From FEN-1219 sp964457725 (GTDB lineage Bacteria; Pseudomonadota; Gammaproteobacteria; Steroidobacterales; Rariloculaceae): a DNA stretch of 40,855 nucleotides. Shown piece after piece: positions 7,462 through 14,360 of this stretch. Position 1 is the first letter of the stretch, and every line of letters begins with the position of its first letter. The stretch covers positions 1-40,855 of the forward strand of contig CAYWGQ010000015.1 in assembly GCA_964457725.1 (NCBI GenBank), given 5' to 3'. The notes under the pieces are model-generated. The model was not told the DNA's origin, made no database searches, and saw nothing but the letters and a program-made list of their open reading frames with translations. The position numbers were made by a program, and so were the translations under genes.

Positions 7462-9564
7462 TTACGGCAGCGCGTACGCGATCAGCTCGCCGCCGGCGTT
7501 GGCTCCGGCGTGACTGACCGCGAGCACGATGTACTGCTTGCCGTCGTGCATGTACGTCATCGGCGAGCCGGTCTGCCGCGCCGGCATCTCGATCCGCCCG
7601 TCGACGTCCTCACCGGTCGCTTTGTCGTACGCGCGGAGCAGCGCGACGGTTTCGCCCGCCTCGTTCGTATGCACGCCCCCTTCGCCGGCGATCACGAGCG
7701 TCTTCGTCACGAGCACGCCGATGAAGATGCGGCCGTACGAGCCGAGCCGGTCGACGTCGAGCCCCGCGAGCGCCGGGTGATTGCGAATGTTGTCCGGCGT
7801 CGTGCCGTGCGGCTTCTGCCACAGGATCTCGCCGGTGTTCATGTCGTAGGCCGTGATGCGGTCGTAAGGCGGCTTGATCAGCGGGATCGTGCCCTGAAGG
7901 AACGTGCCTCCCCTGCGCGCACCGAGGGCGCCGCCAGGGGCTCCCAACCCTGCGGGCCCCGCGTTGGGGCCGCGTGCAAGGCCCGGCGCGCCAAGCCCGG
8001 GCGGCGAGACGCCGCGATCGGCATCCGCCGGGCTCTCGGTCCGGCCGGCCGGGCTCGGATCGAACGGCCGGAGGTCCGCGGGGATGTTTCGCAGCGTGAA
8101 CACGGCCGTGTGCGAATGGATGTACAAGCGGTTCGTCTCCGGATCGAAGGCGCCGCCCGGCCAGTTCGCGCCGCCGACGTCCGACGGCACCATCAACGTT
8201 CCGATCGGCCCATCCGGCGAGTCGACGGCCGGCGGCGTGAACAACGGCCCAAGGCGATACGACTTCACGAGCTCCTCCGCCTCGGCACGCAGCTCGGGCG
8301 TCAGATCGTTCAGGTCGTCGACCGAGATGCCCTGGCGATCGAACGGCGGCGGCCACGTCGGGAACGGCTGCGTCGGGCTCGTCCTCTCGTACGGCGATTC
8401 GGACTGCGGCACCGGACGCTCCTCGATCGGCCAGATCGGCTCGCCCGTCTCGCGGTTCAGCACGAACAGGAACGCAGACTTCGTCGGCTGCGCGAGCGCC
8501 TTGATGATCTCCCCGTCCTTCTGCATGTCGAACAGGATCGGCGCACACGGCAGATCGTAGTCCCAGATGCCGTGATGCACGGTCTGATAGTGCCAGCGTC
8601 TTTCACCTGTCCTGACATCGACCGCGACGATCGATTCGCCGAAGAGGTTGTCGCCCGGCCGATTGAAGCCGTTGTAGTCGGAGGTCGGCATCTCGACCGG
8701 CAGGTAGACGAGACCGAGCTCGGGATCCGCGCTCATCTGCGCCCAGACGCCGGTGTTTCCGTTCCGTTCGGCCGAGCCGTCCTCCCACGTGTCGTAGCCG
8801 AACTCGCCGCGCCTCGGAATCGTATGGAAGATCCACAGCCGCTTGCCCGTGCGCACATCGTACCCGCGCACGTATCCGCGCACGTCCCACGTCGAGTCCA
8901 TGCTGCCGGCCGGTCGATGCGCGGCCCCGACGACGATCACGTCGCCGACGATCAGCGGCGTCGCATTGAGCCCGACGTTCGAGTTCACGAGGTCGATCTC
9001 CTGGTCGAAGTCGAGCTTGAGATCGACGACGCCGTCGTCGCCGAACGATTCGATCGGCCGTCCGGTCATCGCGTCGAGCGCGATCATCCGGTAACCGGGC
9101 GTTACGTAGACGATGCGCCGATCGGATTCGTCGGGGCTCGCCCAATAGGACACGCCGCGGCCAGCGCCCTGGCGAGGCGCCGCCTCGCCGCGAGCGCCTT
9201 CGTCCTCGCGATGCATCCAGATCAGCTCGCCGGTTGCGGGGTCGAGCGCAACGACCGCGCGGCGTTGCCCGGCCGTCGTGTACAGCAGGCCGTTCACGTA
9301 AAGCGGCGTCGCCGAATACAGCGGGTCGGGGCGCGGACCGAGGAAGTCGGTTCGGAAACGCCACGCGATCCTGAGGTCCTTGAAGTTATCCGCGTCGATC
9401 TGGTCGAGCGGCGAATAGCGGTGGCTCGCGAGGTTGCCGCCGTACGTCGGCCAGTCCGGCCGCCCGGCGGCCGACTCGGCAAGCTGCGCCCGCGCGACGC
9501 TCAGGATCATCGCGATCGCTCCGCCGAAGACGGCGGCCCGCAGAAGGGTTCCGGTCGTTCTCAA
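7462..9564 (-). CDS. PQQ-dependent dehydrogenase, membrane GDH-like propeller
   Basis: A 700-residue quinoprotein with a cleavable signal peptide (GGAIAMILSVARAQ) and no multi-helix membrane anchor, so it is a periplasmic form of the quinate/glucose-dehydrogenase type. Typical blocks are WPTYGGNLASHRYSPLDQI near the N-terminus, NVGLNATPLIVGDVIVVGAA, the catalytic HHGIWDYDLPCAP, and GGANWPGGAFDPETNRLY. Between about residues 530 and 575 there is a Gly/Pro/Ala-rich insert (GLGAPGLARGPNAGPAG and on) not expected in the propeller core. The cytochrome c gene lies 25 bases upstream on the same strand, so electrons probably pass PQQ to cytochrome c to oxidase. Substrate not determinable; a polyol, sugar acid or alcohol is likely. 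Confidence 0.85.
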   Translation of the reverse strand: MRTTGTLLRAAVFGGAIAMILSVARAQLAESAAGRPDWPTYGGNLASHRYSPLDQIDADNFKDLRIAWRFRTDFLGPRPDPLYSATPLYVNGLLYTTAGQRRAVVALDPATGELIWMHREDEGARGEAAPRQGAGRGVSYWASPDESDRRIVYVTPGYRMIALDAMTGRPIESFGDDGVVDLKLDFDQEIDLVNSNVGLNATPLIVGDVIVVGAAHRPAGSMDSTWDVRGYVRGYDVRTGKRLWIFHTIPRRGEFGYDTWEDGSAERNGNTGVWAQMSADPELGLVYLPVEMPTSDYNGFNRPGDNLFGESIVAVDVRTGERRWHYQTVHHGIWDYDLPCAPILFDMQKDGEIIKALAQPTKSAFLFVLNRETGEPIWPIEERPVPQSESPYERTSPTQPFPTWPPPFDRQGISVDDLNDLTPELRAEAEELVKSYRLGPLFTPPAVDSPDGPIGTLMVPSDVGGANWPGGAFDPETNRLYIHSHTAVFTLRNIPADLRPFDPSPAGRTESPADADRGVSPPGLGAPGLARGPNAGPAGLGAPGGALGARRGGTFLQGTIPLIKPPYDRITAYDMNTGEILWQKPHGTTPDNIRNHPALAGLDVDRLGSYGRIFIGVLVTKTLVIAGEGGVHTNEAGETVALLRAYDKATGEDVDGRIEMPARQTGSPMTYMHDGKQYIVLAVSHAGANAGGELIAYALP

Positions 9565-9589
9565 GTCCTTTCTCCCTGCACCGCAGCAC

Positions 9590-10051
9590 TTACTCGCCGC
9601 CGCGCGGCGGCGCGTGAAAGGCCATCTCGGTCAAGACGCCCCGCTCCGTGCTGAGCGGCGCGTCGCCGATCGGCAAGCCGTTGAACCAAAGCATGTAGGC
9701 CAGGATCGCGACGGTCTCGTCCCTGGACAGCATGCCGGGCTGGCTCGGCGGCATCATCGCGATGCGCTCCGCGAGCGCCCATAGCGACTCGCCTTCCCAG
9801 ACGCCGGTGAACTGCGGGCCCGCGAGCGGCGGCGCCCGATCGAGGCCCGCCATGTCTTCGCCGTGACACGAGAGGCAATGCGCGTAGTAGAGCGCCTGGC
9901 CGTGTATCGCCTGCTCTTCGCTGTACGCCCCGGTCAGCACCGGGGGTGCAGCCTTCGTCTGGCCCTCCGCAATCGGCGTCGTCATCGCAACGGAGACGGC
10001 CGCAAGCGTCAGCGCGAGCGAACACGAGCGTGCCCCGAACACGAACTTCAC
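9590..10051 (-). CDS. periplasmic cytochrome c, quinoprotein partner
   Basis: About 153 residues from a GTG at 10051, with GGAG eight bases upstream; a GTG at 10060 is the alternative. A signal peptide (LALTLAAVSVAMTTPIAEG) precedes one class I heme site, C59-L-S-C62-H63, with a likely Met axial ligand in the MMPPSQPGML region. The GMLSRDETVAILAYML helix is typical of the C-terminal helix of small cytochromes c. The gene ends 25 bases before the quinoprotein dehydrogenase, so it very probably accepts electrons from it. It is preceded closely by a short MBL-like remnant on the same strand. Confidence 0.85.
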   Translation of the reverse strand: MKFVFGARSCSLALTLAAVSVAMTTPIAEGQTKAAPPVLTGAYSEEQAIHGQALYYAHCLSCHGEDMAGLDRAPPLAGPQFTGVWEGESLWALAERIAMMPPSQPGMLSRDETVAILAYMLWFNGLPIGDAPLSTERGVLTEMAFHAPPRGGE

Positions 10052-10069
10052 GGATCCCACTCCGCGGGC

Positions 10070-10276
10070 TCACTCGAGCGTCGCGAGCGCCGCCAACGCG
10101 CCCTCGTGTGCGACGGTCGGATAGGTCGTCGGTTTAGGGCACAGCCGATCCGCCATCGCGGAGTGCTCTCCGGCCGCTGCGCGCGCTGCGGCGATGTGCG
10201 GCTCGACGCTTTCGTTCTGCGCGGCCGCGCTCCCGGCGAACAGCAGTGCTGCAGCAGCCGAGTATCGCGATTGCAT
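10070..10276 (-). pseudogene. N-terminal remnant of an MBL-fold hydrolase
   Basis: An open frame of 68 codons with a good start (ATG 10276, GGGGGA upstream), a signal peptide (SAAAALLFAGSAAAQ) and then EPHIAAARAAAGEHSAMADRL. That last pattern is the opening helix of many periplasmic MBL-fold hydrolases (H-x-A-A-A-x-x-A-A-G). The frame stops 29 residues later, with no zinc motif. It looks like a gene cut to its first quarter, whose 5' signals remain upstream of the cytochrome c gene 18 bases away, and which may now act as the leader of that operon. A genuine small secreted protein is the alternative. Confidence 0.5.
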
Positions 10277-10354
10277 CTCGTCTTCCCCCGGATGAGACTT
10301 CGCTCGCATGGTAGGATGCCGATCAATCCTTCCACAACTCGAAGGTCGGCGACA

Positions 10355-11776
10355 ATGAATGGGGACGCGAATACCGGTCGCAGGCCGCGTCTCCACCGCG
10401 CGTTGATTGCCATTACTTCCGTCTCCGCGTCATTGCCCGCCGCGGCGCAGATCGCCCCTGGACCCGGCGTCAATCCGCGCACCGTCTGGTCCGAGCCGCC
10501 GGAGCGCTTCACGACGCGCGTCATCGCGAGCGGCCTCGAGGACCCGTGGGAAGTCACGTACGGCGCGGACGGGCACCTGTGGGTAACCGAACGAGTGGGC
10601 AAGCGCGTCCTACGCATCGACCCGGCGGACGGCACGCGCACCGTCGTCGCAACGATCGACGAGGTGGTGCAGCGGCTCGGCCAGGACGGTCTGCTCGGCC
10701 TCGCCCTCCATCCGGATTTCCCGACCGGGTCCGACTACGTTTACGTGATGTACACGTACGATGCGGATCCGGGGCCGACCGAAGCGCGCCGGGCGAAGAT
10801 CAGGCGCTATCGCTTCGACGCGGAAAGCGAGCGTCTCGCGCAACCGGTCGACATCGTGACCGACCTCCCGCACGGGCCGGATCATGGTGCGAGCCGCATC
10901 GTCTTCGGGCCCGACGGCAAGCTCTACGTGAGCCGCGGCGACCACGGCGCAAACTTCCTCGCGTACTACTGCGAGCCGATTCGCTCGCAGGAGCTGCCGG
11001 AAGCGGCGGATATCGCGAGGGACGACTGGCGCGGCTACGAGGGAAAGATCCTGAGGATCAACGAGGACGGCTCGATACCGGACGACAACCCGGTCCTGAA
11101 CGGCGTGCGGAGCCACGTCTTCAGCTACGGTCACCGCAATCCGCAGGGTATGGCCTTCGGGCCGGACGGCGTGCTCTACGCCGCCGAGCACGGTCAGGAC
11201 ACCGACGACGAGGTGAACCGCATCGTCGCCGGCGGGAACTACGGGTGGCCGTTGATCGCGGGCTTCAAGGACGATCAGTACTACACCTACGCGAACTGGT
11301 CGGCATCGTCGCCGACGCGGTGCCGCGACCTGCGATACGGCCGCGACGTCCCGGACACCGTGCCGAAGATCAAGGAATCGGAAGTCGACCTGCCCGACTT
11401 CGTGCCGCCGCTCAAGACGTTCTTCACGGTCCCGAGCGCGCACGACGCGCGGGCATCGGGTAACGCGACCGCGGCGCTCAGCGGGCTCGACGTCTACGCG
11501 TTGCCCGGCATCCCGGGCTGGAATCCGTCGATTCTCGTGACGAGCCTCATGAGCGGCACGATCTACCGGATCCCACTCGATGCGGTCGACGCGCCGCCGC
11601 TCACGTATTTCAAGGCGCAGGATCGCTATCGGGATCTCGCAATCTCGCCGGATGGGCTGCGGATCTACGCCGTGACGACGAGCCTCGGGCGCACGCTGAC
11701 CGCGGCCGGCGAGACGACGGCAGAGCTCGAGCATCCAGGCTCGCTGCTCGAATTCACCTACACCGGAACGAACTAG
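10355..11776 (+). CDS. soluble PQQ-dependent aldose dehydrogenase (GSDH family)
   Basis: 473 residues from the ATG at 10355, which gives a signal peptide ending at AAAQ. The six-bladed propeller of soluble glucose/aldose dehydrogenases is clear: GLEDPWEVTYGADGHLWVTE, GLLGLALHPDF, the catalytic histidine in LPHGPDHGASRIVFGPDG (His177, like His144 of Acinetobacter sGDH), and SYGHRNPQGMAFGPDG with the PQQ-binding Arg (Arg261). LYAAEHGQDTDDEVNRI and GGNYGWP complete the signature. It would oxidise aldose sugars at C1 in the periplasm and pass electrons to a carrier. It is divergent from the cytochrome/quinoprotein operon, with only about 80 bases between the start codons. Confidence 0.88.
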   Translation: MNGDANTGRRPRLHRALIAITSVSASLPAAAQIAPGPGVNPRTVWSEPPERFTTRVIASGLEDPWEVTYGADGHLWVTERVGKRVLRIDPADGTRTVVATIDEVVQRLGQDGLLGLALHPDFPTGSDYVYVMYTYDADPGPTEARRAKIRRYRFDAESERLAQPVDIVTDLPHGPDHGASRIVFGPDGKLYVSRGDHGANFLAYYCEPIRSQELPEAADIARDDWRGYEGKILRINEDGSIPDDNPVLNGVRSHVFSYGHRNPQGMAFGPDGVLYAAEHGQDTDDEVNRIVAGGNYGWPLIAGFKDDQYYTYANWSASSPTRCRDLRYGRDVPDTVPKIKESEVDLPDFVPPLKTFFTVPSAHDARASGNATAALSGLDVYALPGIPGWNPSILVTSLMSGTIYRIPLDAVDAPPLTYFKAQDRYRDLAISPDGLRIYAVTTSLGRTLTAAGETTAELEHPGSLLEFTYTGTN

Positions 11777-11882
11777 AACGGATCGCCGAGTACGACGAGT
11801 ATCGCCGGCATGCTGATGCGCAGCCCGCCGGACGGTTCGTTCATGAACTGGTAGGCCGGCTGCCGCCGGCAGGTCGGTCGGT

Positions 11883-11956
11883 TGGAGGCTAGGACCGGAA
11901 TCGAACCGGTGTACGCGGCTTTGCAGGCCGCTGCATCACCACTCTGCCACCTAGCC
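11883..11956 (-). tRNA. tRNA-Cys (GCA)
   Basis: On the minus strand the acceptor GGCTAGG (11956-11950) pairs with CCTAGCC (11893-11887). The anticodon arm reads GCGGC-CTGCAAA-GCCGC, with anticodon GCA for cysteine. The T arm ACCGG-TTCGATT-CCGGT is standard, the discriminator is T as required for Cys identity, and CCA is encoded (11885-11883). A GCCGGC-TGCC-GCCGGC hairpin at 11855-11870 lies downstream and may serve as terminator. Confidence 0.96.
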
Positions 11957-12033
11957 TGGTCGCGATCGGGAGCGCGTCAATTTACCACAGCACGCGGGCA
12001 ATGGCCGGCCCTCGGAGCGCGCACGCTCGGCGG

Positions 12034-12050
12034 GCCGCTCGCCGAGCGGC
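12034..12050 (-). terminator. terminator-like hairpin after SYLF gene
   Basis: GCCGCTC-GCC-GAGCGGC is a perfect 7-base stem with a 3-base loop, 57 bases past the stop of the SYLF gene. There is no T-tract on either side, so it may end transcription only weakly or together with Rho. Confidence 0.25.
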
Positions 12051-12106
12051 TCGCCGGTGCGAGAAAGCGTGGCGGGCTCCGGGCCGTCGACGCGGCGAAA
12101 CCGCGG

Positions 12107-12667
12107 CTAGCGGTTCAGCTCCTCGATCGCCCAGAACCGCGTGCCGGAGATGTCGGCATGGGCCATCAGGCCCTTATCGGTCAGCTGGAAGATCGCGATC
12201 CCGTCGATGAAGCTCGAGCGCACGGCGATGCCATCCTGCCCTGCGGCCGCCTGCGCGGTCGCGCTCGAGTCCCAGCCGCCCTGGGTGAAGCGCTCGAGCT
12301 GGGACGCGCTCTCGAACAAGATGATCATGCTGTAGCGCTGCGCGCCGATCCCGAGCCCGATCCCGCCGGTGCCCATCCGCATGTACGTCCGCTGGCCGGT
12401 GGCCTTGTTCACGGCGACGCCGGTGCCGCTGCCCCCCGAGACGATGAAGCCCGCCTTCGTCGCGGTGAACACCGCGTAACCCGCGGCACGGTCGTAGAGC
12501 TCTTTGGCGCTCGCGTTGACCTTGAACAGCTGGTCGAGCGTCGCCTGAGCGCCCGCGTCGATCTCTTGGCGGCGCTCGGCGGCGCGGTCGCCCTGGGCGA
12601 ACGCGACACCGCCCACGAACATCAGCACGGTCGCTAGCACGAAGGATCGCTGCATCGACATCTCCAT
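12107..12667 (-). CDS. SYLF/Ysc84-domain lipid-binding protein, exported
   Basis: 186 residues with a signal peptide (VLATVLMFVGGVAFAQ). The mature part matches the SYLF (Ysc84-like) domain: AGYAVFTATKAGFIVSGGSG, GVAVNKATGQRTYMRMGTGG, IGLGIGAQRYSMIILFES, and a C-terminal DISGTRFWAIEELN. These domains bind lipids; bacterial exported members are of unknown role, perhaps in the outer membrane or periplasm. Three closely spaced ATGs (12667, 12661, 12655) could start translation; GGAAGGGG sits just upstream. It lies 43 bases after the HupE/UreJ gene on the same strand and may be co-transcribed with it. Confidence 0.82.
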   Translation of the reverse strand: MEMSMQRSFVLATVLMFVGGVAFAQGDRAAERRQEIDAGAQATLDQLFKVNASAKELYDRAAGYAVFTATKAGFIVSGGSGTGVAVNKATGQRTYMRMGTGGIGLGIGAQRYSMIILFESASQLERFTQGGWDSSATAQAAAGQDGIAVRSSFIDGIAIFQLTDKGLMAHADISGTRFWAIEELNR

Positions 12668-12710
12668 CCCCTTCCGTTGGTCTAGCCGAGGGAAATACGC
12701 GGACCGGGCC

Positions 12711-13409
12711 TTAGGTAACCGCGTAACCGGTCAGCTGATAGCCGGTCAGCACGAAACCCGCGCACATCAGCACGACGTTGCTTGCGAAAGCGTGACGGAG
12801 GAAGCTTCCGTGCCTCCGCCAGGCATTGAAGGCGATCACCATCGCGCCGAGCGCGAGCAGCTGCCCGAGCTCGACCCCGACGTTGAACGCGAGCATGTTC
12901 GCGACGAGGCCGTCCGGGGAGATCGCGAGGTCCTGGAGCTTCGTCGCGAGCCCGAAGCCGTGAAAGAACCCGAAGACGAGGACGGCCGCGCGAGTGTTCG
13001 GCTCCCAGCCGAGCCGCTTGAACCCGCCCATGTTCTCGAAGGCCTTGTAGACGACCGACAGGCCGATCACCGCGTCGACGAGGTAGGGGTTCACGTGCAG
13101 ACCGCCGAGCACGCCGAGGAGCAAGGTCGTGCTGTGGCCGATCGCGAACAGCGTGACGTAGAGCCCGACGTCCCGAAGCCGGTACAAAAAGAAGATGACG
13201 CCGGCGAGGAACAGCAGGTGGTCGTAGCCCGTCACCATGTGCTTCGCGCCGAGGTAGAGGTACGGACCGAGCTGCGGCCCGGTCGCCCGGAGCAGGAAGG
13301 CCTGGTCGTCGCCCGAGATCCCGTGAGCGAAGGCGGCCCCGCTCCACAACAGAGCGGCCGCGACGGCAGCGAGCAACTTATATTCGGTGCGCGGCGATGC
13401 TTGCCTCAA
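12711..13409 (-). CDS. HupE/UreJ-family membrane protein
   Basis: 232 residues from a TTG at 13409 (GGAG five bases upstream; no ATG is available). After a signal-like helix ending AAFAHG come about six membrane segments with the family blocks GAKHMVTGYDHLLFLAGVIF, FAIGHSTTLLLGVL, FGFFHGFGLA and NMLAFNVGVELGQL. The conserved His/Asp residues in these blocks are thought to bind metal. HupE and UreJ proteins take up or handle nickel, but this broad branch (HupE_UreJ_2) is often found away from hydrogenase and urease genes, as here, so nickel transport is only one option. A TACAAT -10-like box lies in the upstream gap. Confidence 0.8.
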   Translation of the reverse strand: MRQASPRTEYKLLAAVAAALLWSGAAFAHGISGDDQAFLLRATGPQLGPYLYLGAKHMVTGYDHLLFLAGVIFFLYRLRDVGLYVTLFAIGHSTTLLLGVLGGLHVNPYLVDAVIGLSVVYKAFENMGGFKRLGWEPNTRAAVLVFGFFHGFGLATKLQDLAISPDGLVANMLAFNVGVELGQLLALGAMVIAFNAWRRHGSFLRHAFASNVVLMCAGFVLTGYQLTGYAVT

Positions 13410-13528
13410 CGGAGCTCCGAGCCGTTATGCCCGCCGCGATTGTAGCCCAGACTCGCCTCGGAAAACCGCTGATTTCGCTTTGCCGCCGGCCCGCGCGAAC
13501 GCCGCGCCACGCTTGACCGATAGTGGCT

Positions 13529-13544
13529 CTCACGTTAGCGTGAG
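13529..13544. promoter_or_regulatory. inverted repeat upstream of DUF3450 gene
   Basis: CTCACG-TTAG-CGTGAG is a perfect 6-base dyad centred 30 bases before the start codon of the DUF3450 gene. It could be an operator or a leader hairpin. No matching second copy was seen. Confidence 0.3.
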
Positions 13545-13566
13545 CGGCTCTGTCTGGAGGGTAAGC

Positions 13567-14268
13567 ATGCGATCGATCCCTTGCGCCGTGCTGGCAGCCG
13601 TCGCGCTCGCCGGGGCAACCGCGCTCCACGCACAAGAACAACAACAGCCGGTTAGGCAAGCCGCGGCCGATAACTTCGCCGAGTACCAGGCGCTGCTGCG
13701 GGAGATCGCCGGGCTCGAGGTCTACAACCAGCTGCTCGAGCGCCAGCTGGCGACTCAGCAGCAAGTGATCCAGGAGCTCCAGGCGGCGATCGAGGGCGTG
13801 CCGGACCTCGAGCGGCAGCTGCCGCCGCTCTTGATGCGGATGACCGACGCACTCGCCCAGTTCATCGAGCTCGACTTGCCGTTCGAGCAAGAGGAGCGGC
13901 AGGCGAGCCTCAGGCGGCTCCAGGAGATCGTCGCGAGCGCCGACGTGACGGACGCCGAGAAGTTCCGCCGCGTGCTCGAGGCGTGGGAGATCGAGAACGA
14001 GTACGGCAACAGCTTCGGCGCGTATCAAGGCCAGCTCGAGATCGACGGCGCACCGCGGGAAGTCGACTTCCTGCGGATCGGTCGGCTCACGCTGCTCTAT
14101 CAGACCCCGGACCTCGAATACACCGGTGCCTGGGATCACCGCAGCCGCCAGTGGGTCGAGCTCCCGAGCTCGCAGCGCAACTCCGTCCGCGAGGCGCTCC
14201 GGATGGCGCGCAACCAGATCGCGCCCGCGATGGTGCTGCTGCCGGTGCCGCCCCCGACCGAGGAGTAA
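13567..14268 (+). CDS. DUF3450 periplasmic coiled-coil protein
   Basis: 233 residues from the ATG at 13567, preceded by GGAGG; upstream in-frame codons lack a binding site. A signal peptide (AVLAAVALAGATALHAQ) is followed by a Gln/Glu-rich coiled coil (about 45-95: REIAGLEVYNQLLERQLATQ and on) and a globular end with VDFLRIGRLTLLYQTPD and GAWDHRSRQWVELP. This is the DUF3450 family, usually the first gene of a TonB-ExbB-ExbD transport set in gammaproteobacteria. None of those partners is next to it here, so it is an isolated copy. Its exact function is unknown. Confidence 0.85.
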   Translation: MRSIPCAVLAAVALAGATALHAQEQQQPVRQAAADNFAEYQALLREIAGLEVYNQLLERQLATQQQVIQELQAAIEGVPDLERQLPPLLMRMTDALAQFIELDLPFEQEERQASLRRLQEIVASADVTDAEKFRRVLEAWEIENEYGNSFGAYQGQLEIDGAPREVDFLRIGRLTLLYQTPDLEYTGAWDHRSRQWVELPSSQRNSVREALRMARNQIAPAMVLLPVPPPTEE

Positions 14269-14360
14269 TGCGCGCCGTGGGCGCTCCGCACGGGCGCCAG
14301 AGGGGACGCAATCGCTGCGCATAGCCGGATAGGCGCTTCCTTCTTGTCGAGGCGGACGCC

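Noticed and set aside
11839..11848. Palindrome GTTCATGAAC downstream of the aldose dehydrogenase gene
   Set aside because: It lies between a gene end and a tRNA end with no promoter nearby, and a 10-base palindrome is expected by chance in this length.
11883..11956. tRNA-Cys considered as an integration site of a mobile element
   Set aside because: No integrase gene and no repeat of the tRNA 3' end was seen in the window.
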